This document shows, one piece after another, positions 43,691-56,389 of a stretch of DNA of 64,000 nt (within the stretch, counting starts at the first letter, position 1; every line of letters begins with the position of its first letter). Source of the DNA: Euphorbia lathyris (lineage: Eukaryota > Streptophyta > Magnoliopsida > Malpighiales > Euphorbiaceae). The DNA is taken from NCBI RefSeq assembly GCF_963576675.1, contig NC_088916.1:53941001-54005000 (forward strand), written 5' to 3'. The notes under the pieces are model-generated. The model was not told the origin of the DNA and ran no database searches. It worked only from the letters and a program-made list of their open reading frames with translations. The position numbers were made by a program, and so were the translations under genes.

Positions 43691-43716
43691 TTGCGATTGC
43701 GATTGCGATTGCGATT
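43691..43716. repeat. Hexanucleotide repeat (ATTGCG)n
   Basis: About four units of ATTGCG. On the minus strand it would encode an Asn-Arg repeat in a 105-aa frame (43486-43803) that is not recognised and is not called as a gene. Apart from this, 43367-44325 is AT-rich intergenic DNA. Confidence 0.6.
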
Positions 43717-44325
43717 CTCTGATGACTGCAGCAGAAAGAATGGTTTGTATATAGTTATTATATACATATGGACCTTTGTTATGAAGCCCACTGGCTTTTC
43801 CATCTCATTTAGGGAAGAAAACGGGTCAGGTTAAACTTTTATCGTCTCATTCCCCTACCTGATATAGTTTTTTAATCAATAAAAAAAAAATAGTTTAATG
43901 TTATCCCTCAAATAATAATATTTTTTAATATATAAAAGATTTACAACGGATAACAGGTACCAAATACTCTGAGAGTATTCATATACCCATCACGGTATAT
44001 TACTACGTCTACCGTATATAAGTTTTTTTAAAGAGAAAATCACGTATAAGTTACTCACAAAAAAAAAACTAACAAACTATCTAAAATATTTATTGTATTA
44101 CCAACACAGTTACAAATAACCTACTAAAATTCACGAAACTACTTTAATTTTTAGTTAAATTTGTTTAAAAGATTCAATTTGACAATCAAATAACAAAATT
44201 TGTTCAAATTTTCAATTAGTTTTGAATAAAATTGATCTTACTTGAAAATGTTAGAAATGAATTTTTACCATTTCGTATTTCTCCAAAAACCATTGAGATA
44301 AATTTGAACTCTAGTCCATTAATTA

Positions 44326-44785
44326 CATTTTTTTTTTTTTTTGTTACAAATGAAATTAAACAAAACAGCAGCAAATCAGCACAAGAACACTACATGAACT
44401 CCCACCCCACCCCCCACCCCCCAAAAAAAAAAAAAAAAACTACAGAAAAATAAATCTTCAAACACATAGGCTGCCATTAGCAGGGTAAGGCTTTACCCCT
44501 CAAATCCATTACCAGCACATTTTGCATCTATGCGGGAGCAACCACAAGCTCTATGACTCCACCTGGAAAATCATGGGCTTTCTTAGCTAAAAAATCCGCA
44601 CTTCGATTATCTTTCCGCAGGACATGAATTAGTCGGGCCTCTCTAAAACCGAATAGCAGCATTTGCGTTTGTCAAATTAAGGATCTTAAGGGATGGTGCA
44701 AGGGACAAATTTCTAAAATGAATTTTACTGCTTCCTTACTGTGAAACTCAATAATCAAATTTTTAATACACAGATCTTTGGACAT
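44326..44785 (-). mobile_element. 5'-truncated LINE, RNase H end only
   Basis: The minus strand carries the C-terminal RNase H part of an L1-type LINE (SKEAVKFILENLSLAPSLK, then RLIHVLRKDNRSADFLAKKA) followed by a 3' UTR. The poly-T run at 44327-44342 is its poly(A) tail. Loss of everything upstream is the usual outcome of incomplete reverse transcription. Confidence 0.7.
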
Positions 44786-44848
44786 CACGCCTCACCAGTA
44801 GGTGAGCCGTGTGGCTATCACGCCCCATCATAGTGGTGAGGCGTGATA
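44784..44848. repeat. Foldback hairpin ATCACGCCTCACCA
   Basis: ATCACGCCTCACCA at the left and TGGTGAGGCGTGAT at the right are perfect inverted copies around a 37-base loop that repeats ATCACGCCCCA and GTGAGCCGTG. It is a small stem-loop, perhaps a mini-MITE. Confidence 0.6.
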
Positions 44849-45242
44849 TCCCCACGCCCGCGTGTTGGGAGAAAAAAAAAATAACTCCATTTCCCACCCC
44901 AACACCTGAAAGGGCATTTTTGTCATTTCAGGAGGCAATGGGTGGAAAATTGAGGTTGGGTATAACAACACCCTTAATCAATGGTGGAAACTTGAGAGAG
45001 AGCAAACTTAATCGACATCTATGTTATCTAAATTTTAGATAATTTGAAATTCAAATTGAACCGAAACAAAACAAATCGAGATAAGCTAAACAAATGAAGA
45101 TAAGCTAGAACTCCACCGATGTAGGGAGGAGCGACATATGTGAGGGAAGAGAGAAAGTGACTGAACCAATGAATAGATGTATACGGAACATCGCAAATCA
45201 AGAGGAAAGTGGTTATAACTTAGAGCGAAAGATAGATGCACG

Positions 45243-45330
45243 TACAGTGAAACCTCGATAAATGAATAATCTCACTTAATGAATTTTTTTTCCGGTCCCA
45301 ATGATATGCATTTATCGAGATTTTACTGTA
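45243..45330. mobile_element. Short MITE with TACAGTGAAACCTCGATAAATG ends
   Basis: 88 bp. The left end TACAGTGAAACCTCGATAAATG pairs with the right end CATTTATCGAGATTTTACTGTA. It resembles widespread plant MITEs whose ends start TACAGT(C/G)AAACCTC. No clear target duplication was found. The surrounding 44850-46120 has no gene. Confidence 0.7.
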
Positions 45331-46149
45331 CTTGGCTGTAGATGGTGTCTCTCCTAATAATTTATTGGGAACCACAGAGCAATCTTATCCTTTAACTTGA
45401 AATTGAAAAATAAATTCGTTTATTAATAGATACCATAAATAATACTATTGCTGTTTTTTATTCACATTACGTGATATATATGAATTCTAATTTAATTGAT
45501 TATAAAAATACATTAATTTAGAGAATGACACATAAGAAACTCTTTTAATATGGTGCCACATCAGCATGTTAATGCTTTAATTGCTTGACATGTGGTGGTT
45601 TGTTTTCACACTTTACGTATATAATAGAAGATTTTATATTATCGAATATTTTTTTTGGATAAGTATAAAAGTAAAATTTGTGAATTTGTGTATATATTTA
45701 AGTAGTTTAATAATTTGCAAATGCTGTAACTCACACTGAAACGAAGGTTTTTACATTTTTAATGACCACGACATGGTTCTTTTATTGCAATGAGATCAGA
45801 GATTAGGATCATTATCTAAGATATGATAAGATTAAACCAAATTAAGAAAGTAGATAAATTTGAATAGCTTTAATGAAAAAAAATCTGTTTTGTTTGTTTC
45901 ATTCTTTATCAATTATTTAGGCCCTTTGGGATGATTCTGTACTAAGAAATGGCATTTTTAGGATCCCTTTTATTTTTTCTATTCGAAAATTTGAAAACTA
46001 TACTCGAAAAGAAAACTATAGAAAAGTCAAATGTTTTGTCAAATTTCAACTAATCTCACCGTTGAAATGAAATTATATTATAATTAGCGGAAAGAGAGAA
46101 TATTAAAATGGCATAGATTTAGCTGTGGTTATACGCGTCTCCAAAACCC

Positions 46150-46637
46150 AGAGAATCTTGTTTTGGTTTGGGGTGTCGTTGTAGACGAATACAGGGTAAT
46201 ATATGCATATATCTTCCTTATAATCCCAATTCCTATTACTTAATTACCCATCAAATTGGGTTTTGATGATCTTTCCTTCATCGTCAAAACCCAATTTGGT
46301 ATAAATCTCACACCTTTTCACCGTTTTTTGTCCAAATTTGACTTTGAATTTGCGTACAATTCAAGCACTCCTAACCTACATTCTTAGCGTCTTTCTCTTG
46401 TTATTTTCTCTCTTACACGTGAACTCTCCTCTTCTTTTCTCAATTTTACACAACTGCTTCTGCTTCTGCGTCTGTACAATAGATGATTGTAAATTGCTGC
46501 ACAGGAAGATAGAGAAGGAGTTCAAAACTGTTTTATTCTTAGCAAGATTGAGCATTTCCTTCGATTTTTGTGTCTTCTGTGCTGATTGGGATCTCATCTG
46601 ATCTGGGTTTGTTCTGCTTCGACTATATCTTTTCTAG
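46150..46637 (+). promoter_or_regulatory. Probable leader exon of the DA1-type gene
   Basis: A CT-rich leader (TCTTCTTTTCTC, TTCTGCTTCTGCGTCTG) ends at TTTTCTAG followed by GTGAGTC, a good donor at 46638. The next exon begins at 47194 after TTTCAG and carries the start codon at 47212. The transcription start is approximate. Confidence 0.5.
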
Positions 46638-47211
46638 GTGAGTCATTCCTCTTGCATTATATTCTTTATCTCTCTATTTGGAAACCAATACAAGATGTTC
46701 TATGTCGTGAATCTGATGGGCATGTTGAGCGGCAGCAGTGGCAGTTTCTATATCTGCATATTGACTTCAGATGATAAAAAGTTTTGATATTATGCAATAT
46801 ATTTGTAGCTGAAATGTTCTGGGCTCTTCAGTGCTGGTTGATGATTTTGCTTTCTATAGTGTGTTTATAATTTCTGATGATCCTTAAAAGAATGTAAATT
46901 TTTAATAGGATTGCAGAGTTAATTATCCTAGCCCTTGTTGAGATTTTATTGAATTGCAAGGATACTTAGGTAGCTACCAGCTAGGCAACCCATTTACATT
47001 GTTATTGTATAATCAGTTACTTGTGGATTTGCCTTCAACTACATTTTTCTTTGTATTTGATTACATAATCTTTAACATTGTCACCTATGTAAAGTTAGTT
47101 CCAGACTTAATTTCGAGTTCAAAGCAGGTCCCAGAGCTAAGATTATGATATTTTTGTGCAATCAGGGATAATTGTGTGAATGCTATCTTTCAGGTAAGAA
47201 CTTCATCGACC

Positions 47212-50200
47212 ATGAGCAAATGGCTTAGCAAATTTTTTAAAGGCTCCAGCCATAATTTATCAGAAGGTCATTACCGTGGGAACTATGAAGACAATTCTAA
47301 TTATTATGCACCTTCTACTTCAGGCGTATGTACCAAGACCACTTCTTTGCCATCAATATTATATGTTTGTATTTCTTTGTAGTTGCATTAGATTGTTAAG
47401 TCGGGACATGCGAATAACCACCTTTATTACTTCAATTTCACTACTATCAAGAAAATAAAAATTTCTGTGGATTTTTTTTAAAATGCTAATCCTGATTCCA
47501 TCTTTCTTTTCTTATTTTCGCTTGGGTCGTGGATATAGGTTTCATGGTCAGAGCAGGAGAATGAAGAGATTGACCGTGCTATAGCTTTATCCCTTCTAGA
47601 GGAAAATCATAGTGGAAGAACTGTTGTTAGTAAGTAATGTCTGTTAGATGCTGATCTTAGTTCTTATGTATTGTTGAAGAATTACTGCTATGGATTGTGC
47701 TTCAACTGTTGCATCCTTTTGTGCAAACTAGTCCTTCTAAAACATTTCCTTGACATTCGGAATACTTGTTTCTTCCAGAGAAATAATTGTGACGAGTGAG
47801 TGATATGTATGAGATGCGTTATTATTATTGCATTGTTCTGTGTTGCTGTCTGGAATTTTACTTAAACCATTCCAAATATATTCATCTAAAATCAACAAAT
47901 GACATTCTTAAAGAAATTTCAGCAATTAACTGATGATAAGTGCCGTTACTCTCATGTTCTTACTTCCTATTGTATTGGTACTGGGTTGACTTATTGGCAG
48001 TCCCTTTCTCAATTGAAATAATATATTGAAAGGTTTAAACCGCAAAATTAAGTCATTGTGCTAAAATGATTAGCTTTCGTCCCAAGACGAGACATATTGT
48101 ATGCCCTTTCCATGCATGACAACCATTTGGAGTTTCACATAGAAATGCTACTTCATAGTTTCTCTCTGTAAATTTTACTGCTCTTGTATAACTTGTTAAT
48201 ACAGCATTTCTAATGCTATAGGATTTGTAATCAAAATGCTGCAGCTTCAATTTAATTATTGGTGTCTATCTATATTGATATAAAACAAGCTATATGATTA
48301 TAATTTTGTAATCAGAAGTCTTTTACAATGTAGGTATTATTGTTTGTTCAATTTTGCATCTGCTTTGAGTGTTGGAAAATGTGAAAGCTGGTCTTCCATC
48401 TGTCAGGAAGTTAGTTAGAGCATCTCCAATAGAGGGTGCCTAAAATAGCGCCAAAACTTAACACATAATCCCAAAATATAATATTTTATTGTCTCTTTCA
48501 TCCACATCACTTTTGGCAACCTTTACTTAAAAAATGCTCCAGCAGAGGTTGCTTAAAAAGTTGCCATTATAATCCTACAAATTATTATTTTATTATAAAT
48601 ATTAAAAATAAAAGGCTCCAGATTTTATTATTTCTAGGAGAGGGACCACAGATTTTATATTAAAAGATAATAAACAAGGTTGCCAAGAGGTTGCCAAAAA
48701 TTGGCAACTTTCCTTGGCACCCACAATCACTCCAATAGTGGGCACCCCTTAAAAGTTGCCAAACCTGATGCCACATCAGCTGACACTCTTTTGGGCACCC
48801 TCTATTGGAGATGCTCTTAAGACACACTTAAGGTTCATCAATAAGAAGAAAGATATTTGTACCTGCTATCATGTATGCATTTTGTTTATTATCGATGTCC
48901 TAGATTCATTTTTTACAGTAATGTGATTCTTTGATATGTCAACAATTGGTCTGTCTCTTCTACGTTCAACTGTAAAAACTTTTTGCAATTGTTAGAATGG
49001 CTAATAAACAATTGAGCCCTCTCTCTCCATTTTTTGAAATTCTTTTATACTCTGCAGCTCATTATCTAATGATTGCTACAATCTAAAAGTTTATGTTTCT
49101 CAATTACTGGATAGATAATGAGAGTCAACTGGAAGAAGATGAAGAACTCGCCAAAGCTCTACAAGAAAGCTTGAATGTTGAATCTCCTCCTCGATATGGA
49201 AATGGATATGGACATGGACATGGACATGGTCATGGACCTGGATATGGAAATGGATATGGGAATGGAAATGCAAGCGGAAACGCATATCAAGGAAATATTT
49301 ATCAACCTATTCCAGTACACTTTCCAATGGGATATAGGTACCTTCATTGTATTTCTGAATAATTTTTTTAAGCAGTTCCATTATTTGTTTTGCTTTCTTC
49401 TTCATTCATCTACCGATAGATGCTTGTTAAATGCTGCTGAGAAACCATCAATTGTATCTATGTCATTCACCATTATTTTCCCCACCTCCTTCCATTAGGA
49501 AAGTGACGAAAAAACAGCTCACACCTACATTTTTATGGTTTGTTAGTTGTTACCTTCTTCATTCCAATTCCCTTCTTTGTCTATTTTAAGGTCCTTAATT
49601 TCAATTGAAGATTCTGAAAAGGTGGTTAATTTTTTAACTCATACTCTAGTTTCATTTCATATTTTGGTTATCAAATCACTAATTGAATAATCTTCTTGTA
49701 ATGAATTAACTATTTTGTGCTGTATGATAACCTTCTTTTTTCTCGGGTGGTTCATATTTCCTTCCTGGTTTTTAAATACTACATTGGTTAATAAGTCTGT
49801 ATGCATAAGTGAGGAGGATGACACAAGAATGCTGTCCTTTTATTTGGCAGGATTTGTTCTGGTTGCAATATTGAGATCGGTCATGGAAGATTTCTGAATT
49901 GTCTTAATGGATTTTGGCATCCAGAATGTTTCCGGTGCCATGCCTGCAACCTACCAATTTCTGATAATGAGGTGCAAACTAGAATCCTGGCGAGCTGCCA
50001 ATACAACTTTTTCCTTTTTAATGACTACATTGTTGTTCCATCATTGACTATATAACTAAAAATTTTGTTTTGATGGAGTTGGTTTGAACTGTTACACATA
50101 TTTTCTTCTGCAGTTCTCTATGACTGGGAATTACCCTTATCATAAATCTTGCTACAAGGAACGCTACCATCCAAAATGTGATGTTTGCAAGTATTTTGTA

Positions 50201-53086
50201 AGTATTCTCTCCCATATTAATTTCAATCTTGGATAGTTGTTTGCATCAGGCCAGGGTTGGAATTTTCTTTTCACAGTCAAATACTCAAACTTTGGTAAAA
50301 TGAACATCTCAATATATTATTTTATATAAGAGATCTAAAGTGTATTTATATGTATTTATATTTTAGATCAGATAACAGCAAACTACCGTATTCTTACTAG
50401 ATACTTGCACATTTCAACATTTTGTTTCCTTTACGTTTTCTCTTCCCTGTCTAGACAAATTCATTTATTGCCAATAGCAAAAGATTATTTCTAGTTACTT
50501 GGATGAGGTTTTGCGTAAATTGGAATGCAACAAGCTCAACAACTCTTAGGGTTTTCTTTAGTTTTCGCTGTGTCGTGTCCAATCATGCCACTCATTTTCA
50601 AGTCTTTGACTTGTTATTGATTATATATATATTTCTTCTGACAGATTCCAACAAATACTGCTGGTCTTATTGAATATAGAGCTCATCCTTTTTGGATACA
50701 GAAATATTGCCCCTCTCACGAACATGATGGCACTCCTCGGTGCTGCAGCTGTGAGCGAATGGAGGTTTGTAGAATACAGTTTAGTTGAAAGTTGAAACTT
50801 TATGGGTAAAGCTCTGACGATATCATTCCGTAACAAAATATAAATTTCAAAACATGCAGCCTCGGGAGACTGGATATATTCCACTTAATGATGGTCGGAA
50901 GCTGTGCCTAGAGTGCCTTGACTCTGCAGTAATGGATACAAATGAATGTGAACCCCTTCATCTTGATATACGAGAATTTTATGAACGTTTGAATATGAGA
51001 GTGGAGCAGCATGTCCCGCTTCTCTTGGTTGAAAGACAAGCATTGAATGAAGCTAGAGAGGGGGAGAAGAATGTAAGGGAAAATGTGCTGATTTACATTT
51101 CATGTTTCTAGAGACAAGAAATATTTTACTTGTTGATTATTGGCTTGTTGGACATGAAGTCAAACCTTTGGCTCTTTCGAAAATATCCATCTGAGTTCCA
51201 TAAAATGCCGTAACCTTATATTACTTGAAACAAATTGGAGAAAATGTCAAGTGTATTATAAATCTTTTTTGAAACTAAAATTGGAGTTTAAATAATTATG
51301 GGTTTCCAGTTTTGTCTACTTTGTATGAAATCAAACAGTTGTATGACAATCTTCGGACCAGGAGGTACTGGCAGAAGTATGACATTGACACATTTGTTTT
51401 AGAAAATTATGAAAGAGAAAATATGCTTATATCAAAGCTACAAACGTTATTTTACTTATTTAAGTAGAATTCTTTATACCATCAGGTCTTTTTTTTCGCT
51501 ATATATATATATTGCTGGATTTTGAAGATTATTTCTTGGGCAGGGCCATTACCACATGCCAGAAACCAGGGGACTTTGTCTTTCTGAAGAACAAACAATC
51601 AGTCGGGTAAGAAATGCTTCTTTCAACACCTTTGTTGGGCATTTTTAATTGGAATGGATTGTGGTGCACTTAGGTGTTTATTGGTGGGAAATTTGTATCA
51701 TAACGGCTTTGAATGATCAGATATTAAGACGGCCAAGGTTTGGGGCAGGAAGCCGATCCTCAGGACTGGTCACAGAGCCTTACAAATTGACACGCCGTTG
51801 TGAAGTGACAGCAATCCTCATATTGTTTGGCCTCCCAAGGTATATCTTATGTTTAGATATTTTTGCTATTCAACTTCTACCGAAGGTATAGTAAACAATA
51901 TAAATTTGTTGTTCTATGAAATATGAGTTGCAAGTAAATAAAAGCACTGGTTATAACAAGAACTATGACAGGAAACGAGCATGTGGAGTAGCAATGAAAC
52001 AAGAATATACTGTCTTGGTAAAAAAAATTGAAAGAAGTCCATCTGATAAACCCATGTAAACGTTAAAATCATGCAAAATACTATATAACAGAGCAGAATT
52101 GAGTCAGAAAATGCTGAGTTATTATTAAGGGAACATACAGATCTTTGGGAGTTCCGATGAATGAAACGAACTTTATACCATGAGATTTACGTAACAACTT
52201 AAGGGACATGTTATTGCAGTGTCCCTTGAAATATTAATTAGGTGCGATAGAGTATAAAAATATCACCCAGATACCTTTTCCTTTGATTTATTTTAATTGC
52301 ATTGCATCTATTGCAGCTAACAAGTGATTCTGTTAGTTATTTGCATATGGCTGCTAGTATGAAAAGGACCCTGAACTTATCCATATTAACTTTTTGCGAC
52401 AAATAGGCTTTAGAACTATTCAACTAAATACGAGTTGCACTGTGTCAAGAAAAAGCGGGGTCTATATTGGACATGTGCAGGTTTTAAGATTACTCCTCGT
52501 ATCTTGCACGACCCCTATTAATTTTGGATATGTAACTATTAGTTGGGTGTTTCTTGATATATCTTCTCATGCAGGTTGCTTACTGGATCAATTCTGGCTC
52601 ATGAGATGATGCATGCATGGATGCGACTTAGAGGTACCTATATTTATATTTATTTTAGTTCATATTCTTTTTAGCACTCACATAAATTGTGGTAATATAT
52701 GATAGCAATTTCTTCAGACAAAAGGATACCCCAATTGTTGACTGTATTTTGGTGATCCTGAGCTTCATTTTATTCTTTGAATTGTTTAAGGTTTCCAACA
52801 TCTGAGTCAAGACGTTGAGGAGGGTATCTGCCAGGTGCTTGCGCACATGTGGTTGGAGACTCAGCTCAATCTCAATCTTGCGTCTTCCTCTGCTTCCAGA
52901 TCTTCAAAACGGGGCACAGGATCTCCATTTGAGAGAAAGCTTGGAGACTTTTTCAAGCATCAAATTGAATCTGACACTTCTCCAGTATATGGAGATGGAT
53001 TCAGAATGGGCCAGCGAGCCGTGCAAAAGTATGGCCTTGAAAAGACACTTGAACATATTCGAATGACAGGGAGGTTTCCACATTGA
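47212..53086 (+). CDS. DAR1: DA1/DAR1-type ubiquitin-binding LIM-domain peptidase
   Basis: Coding exons: 47212-47325, 47539-47629, 49115-49337, 49851-49971, 50114-50197, 50645-50764, 50860-51072, 51544-51606, 51721-51839, 52575-52633, 52791-53086. All are GT-AG and in frame, giving 500 aa. Order of domains: [14 protein letters not shown]-terminus, two ubiquitin-interacting motifs ([14 protein letters not shown] near 50; [12 protein letters not shown] near 80), a Gly/His/Tyr repeat (about 92-125), a LIM domain ([14 protein letters not shown], from about 144), a second Cys-rich unit (CDVC..CPSH..CCSC), and a peptidase domain with zinc motif HEMMH near 392. DA1 proteins limit organ growth: they are activated by ubiquitination and cleave growth regulators. 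N-terminal and ILRRPR wording favours DAR1 over DA1, but the split is uncertain. The gene is intact. Confidence 0.93.
48418..48816. mobile_element. PIF/Harbinger-type (Tourist-like) MITE in a DA1-type gene intron
   Basis: The ends GAGCATCTCCAATAGAGGGTGCC and GGCACCCTCTATTGGAGATGCTC are inverted repeats flanked by TTA on both sides (48415-48417, 48817-48819), the classic 3-bp duplication. It is 399 bp without coding capacity, in the 1.5-kb intron between 47630 and 49114. Confidence 0.9.
49195..49276 (+). repeat. GGA(T/C)AT-type hexamer repeat coding the Gly/His/Tyr tract
   Basis: Imperfect 6-base units (GGACAT, GGATAT, GGAAAT) encode alternating Gly with His, Tyr or Asn in the DA1-type protein. 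Replication slippage could vary its length between alleles. Antisense frames here are shadows. Confidence 0.8.
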
Positions 53087-53546
53087 AGATGTCGGAATAC
53101 AACTTTTTCTTTTTTTAATTTACACAGTTACGAAGCTTTCGTCTTCTTCTCCCATATGACCCAAGCACACTGCACATAGATTGATTCACTAGAGAGGCAG
53201 TTTTCAGGAGTGCCCATATTTTTTAGGTCTCAGGGCTATGATGCCATTGAACTGAATATAGCAATGTTTCATATCATTTTAATGAGAAATATTCATTCTT
53301 TTCATTCTGTCTCGTGTCAATCTTAATTCTGGTATAAGGATCTTGCTAATCCTTCACCGAATATTTGATAATTTTTTGGAAGTACGAGTCAAAATCATTT
53401 ATCAGAAATTTGTTTGCTCAACAAAAGAATGGAGATCTGCAGATTTATTGCTCAGTAGAATAAAAACTACAACATTTTAGATGAACATTCACATTTAAAA
53501 CATTGGTCCTGAAATATGTACTAAGAACTACTACATTGAAATTAAT
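53087..53546. other. Convergent 3' regions of the DA1-type and LYK genes
   Basis: 460 bp between two stop codons. It must hold both 3' UTRs. An AATGAGAAATATT word near 53280 may serve the plus-strand transcript. The transcripts may overlap. Confidence 0.5.
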
Positions 53547-55460
53547 TCATCTCTCAAAATTTGTTTCTCCAATTGATGAATGCCACAGAGGTGCTGCTAC
53601 ATCAGCAGATTTAACGTCCAGTGAGTCTGATTTCTCTGAAGCTGCTTGAATTTTCAACAGCAGAGACACTACTTCTTCCATGGCCAGTCTCCTTGCTGGT
53701 TCTCTTGTCAAGCAGGCCATACTTACTCTAGCAAGTCGTAGAGCCAGGGTTTTTTCATGGCTTCGACAGAGAGCAGGATCAATGAAGAAAAGCAGGTCTG
53801 TTTCTGCATTTTCTTTCTGCGCAATTGAAATGATCGCTGCAGAAAGTAGTACTTCACTTCCATCCTGTATAAAGACAGCATCCTTCCCTGTGATCAACTC
53901 CAGAAGCACCACTCCGAAAGCATAGACATCCATTTTCGGAGACACTTTCCCTGTCTGCAAATATTCCGGCGCCATGTAACCTCTAGTCCCCTCAACATGC
54001 ATTGTCGTGGCAATGTTTGTTGTTCCCCTTGCTGTTGCTCTTGCAAGAGCGAAATTTGCAACCTTCGCTCTTAGATTTCTGTCTAATAAAATGTTGCTGC
54101 TGTCTATGTCCTTGTGCACACATGGAGGGTCAGTGAAGCTGTGAAGATAGTAAAGTCCATTGGCAACATCAAGAGCAATCTGAATCTTCTTTTTCCAACT
54201 TCCGGTTTCTTCACGCCTCGATAGCCATTCTCGTAGACTACCATTTTTCATGTACTCGAAAATGAGATAGAAACAACCAAGATTCTCACACACACCGTGA
54301 AGCTTGATCAAATTGAAGTGGTTGAACCTCTTCAAAATGTTCACTTCTTTCGACACATCTCTACTCGTCTTCTTTACAGCTAGAATATCTCCATTAAACT
54401 CACCCCAGTAAACAGAACCCTTGATTCTGTGTTTAGAACTGAAATCTTCAGTGGCTTTCTTTACCTCCTTAATTCCGAAAACTTTCAGGGTATACTCAAC
54501 GCTTGCAATCTCAACACGAAGATCTCCAGGAAATCCTTGTTTAACTTCAGCACCGCTTTCAGGCACCCTCTTTCTACTCTCTCTGTGAAACAGAAACAGA
54601 ATAGCTAGAACGATCGCCAGTAGAAACAAACAAGCTACTGCAATCCCAACCCTTTCATATAGTTTTCGCTTCGATCTCTTACTTTCAGGACTATAAGGCA
54701 AGGAAGGCAGCATGCTTGGCGGCTCATTGTGAACTACAGTATTCAAACTGGTAGGCTTAGTAGCAAGAGGTATCAGAATCGTTGTTTCCGTGTAAATCAC
54801 AGAGTTTTCTCCCAAACCATTTGCATCTAGTATAATCTCTAAGCTTACATTGAATCTATCAGCTATATCAGATATCGAATCACCGGAATTAACAGGATAA
54901 GTAAGTAGAAAATTCGTTCCATTCCTAATCTGGTTAAGTGTAGGACAAGCACAACGAAGTGGTACCTGCAGTTCCTGATCAAGACTCAAATTGAATTCGC
55001 TGTGTGTATTCGCTCTCTTGATATCAGCACAAGTCGAAAGTCCCTTGTACATTCGAGTAGCTATGACATAATACGTTCTGTAATCATTGCTGACACGATA
55101 TGTAGAATTGGCCTGATAATACTGGCCTAAACAAGAACAATTTACAGGAACTATCACCTCTTTGTTTAGAGGAAACTCGGACTGCGGCGTAACTTGGTTG
55201 AGCTTTGCAAGCTCTTCTTTGTTTGTAGAAGTGATGGATGAAATAGTAGGAACCGAGTTATAAAAAGGTTGAGATTTGAAGATTAGAAAAGCTTCACAGC
55301 TTGTGGTGTGGCCATTACAAGTGTAAAGAAGTGCAGAAGAAGGTCCAGTGTCTTCACTGGTGTTGCAGTCAAAAGCAGAACTTGCTGAGTAGTTTTGCTG
55401 AGCAGAAGCTAGTGAAGTGAAGAAAAGAATTAAGAGTAAGCTAAGAAACAAGTGGTCCAT
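53547..55460 (-). CDS. LYK4: LysM receptor-like pseudokinase (LYK4/LYK5-like)
   Basis: Single exon, 637 aa. Signal peptide 1-20 (ILFFTSLASA), three-LysM ectodomain with the family's CxC spacers (CSC 108-110, CAC 170-172), many N-glycosylation sites, one membrane span (about 271-291) and a kinase-like domain (about 335-605). The glycine loop is lost (IKGSVYWGEF), the lysine is present (LAVKK), HRD reads HKD and DFG reads NFA. Catalytic inactivity is therefore likely, as known for LYK4 and LYK5, which bind chitin oligomers and work with the active kinase CERK1 at the plasma membrane. Which of the two clades this belongs to cannot be settled by eye. The intronless structure also fits LYK4/5. The frame is intact. 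Confidence 0.9.
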   Translation of the reverse strand: MDHLFLSLLLILFFTSLASAQQNYSASSAFDCNTSEDTGPSSALLYTCNGHTTSCEAFLIFKSQPFYNSVPTISSITSTNKEELAKLNQVTPQSEFPLNKEVIVPVNCSCLGQYYQANSTYRVSNDYRTYYVIATRMYKGLSTCADIKRANTHSEFNLSLDQELQVPLRCACPTLNQIRNGTNFLLTYPVNSGDSISDIADRFNVSLEIILDANGLGENSVIYTETTILIPLATKPTSLNTVVHNEPPSMLPSLPYSPESKRSKRKLYERVGIAVACLFLLAIVLAILFLFHRESRKRVPESGAEVKQGFPGDLRVEIASVEYTLKVFGIKEVKKATEDFSSKHRIKGSVYWGEFNGDILAVKKTSRDVSKEVNILKRFNHFNLIKLHGVCENLGCFYLIFEYMKNGSLREWLSRREETGSWKKKIQIALDVANGLYYLHSFTDPPCVHKDIDSSNILLDRNLRAKVANFALARATARGTTNIATTMHVEGTRGYMAPEYLQTGKVSPKMDVYAFGVVLLELITGKDAVFIQDGSEVLLSAAIISIAQKENAETDLLFFIDPALCRSHEKTLALRLARVSMACLTREPARRLAMEEVVSLLLKIQAASEKSDSLDVKSADVAAPLWHSSIGETNFER

Positions 55461-56389
55461 GGAATTTGGAAAAGAAGTAATTTTTGGGGTGAGAAAGAAG
55501 AAGGGTGGTTACAGGGATAAGCAGTTTAAGGAATATAAAAAGTTGGATTAGTTGAACAGAGTTTGATTTGACTTGTTGGAGCATTAATTCATCAGGAGGA
55601 GTACAAAAGGAAGCTCCAAAACGCGCAATTTGTGGCCTAATATCTGTATTAGTTTAAGAGAAGAAAAAGGAAGATTGACTAGATCAAGTCTTTTGTGTTG
55701 TTATGTTTTCAGACATAGATTCTTTGTCAACAAATGAGAGTATTTGCAGTTACTTAATTCAGATTATGCTGGCCCGTGATATACGTATGCTGCTGTTGCA
55801 CAACAAGACCCAATAATCCCTCTCTGTACAAGCCCAAATTCTATTACTTCATAATTTATTACTCAGCTATATTTTCCGAGCGTGGGTGAAAAGAAGATTT
55901 CTTTTCGTTTTTATTTTTCACACTTTTCCCTTTTTCAAAATTTTTCCGTATTTCTTTTATTTTTCACGTTTTTCGCTCTTCTTTTTCATCTTCATATTTT
56001 TTCTATTTTTACTGTTTTTCACATTTTTCTCATTTTTTTTCATATTTTCTTTTTTTTCCCGCTTATTATAATATATAATTTTTAATATAAAATATATTTA
56101 TAAATCAATATAACATTATATATTTAAGTTCGTGAAAGTATTTTCCTATAACATAAATAAATACCGTAAAGTATTTTCCAGTGTCATCCAAATATCCGAA
56201 AATATTTTATTTTCAATAAAAAGTTCTGTTTCTTAATATTTTTCAAAATAATATTTTCTTATAAATAAATGGGACTTATATTTATAATTCTAAATAAGTA
56301 ATTAATATTTTAAATGCTCATTTCTAAATGAAATAATATTAAAATAACTTTTTTAGTCTCTAGCCTTGGGAAAATAAAATACAGATGCT
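55461..56389. other. Upstream region of the LYK gene, T-rich low complexity
   Basis: The first 150 bases form the leader/promoter side of LYK. From 55860 to 56080 there is a TTTTTC-rich tract giving Phe-rich chance frames. No other gene was seen. Confidence 0.45.

Noticed and set aside
43486..43803. 105-aa minus-strand frame with an Asn-Arg repeat; a GC-AG exon reading was also considered
   Set aside because: The repeat is a hexanucleotide microsatellite, no family similarity is visible and no partner exons were found.
49100..49347. Antisense frames with His/Ser repeats
   Set aside because: Shadows of the Gly/His coding repeat in the DA1-type gene.
55882..56085. Phe-rich frames of 61-67 aa
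   Set aside because: Produced by a T-rich low-complexity tract.
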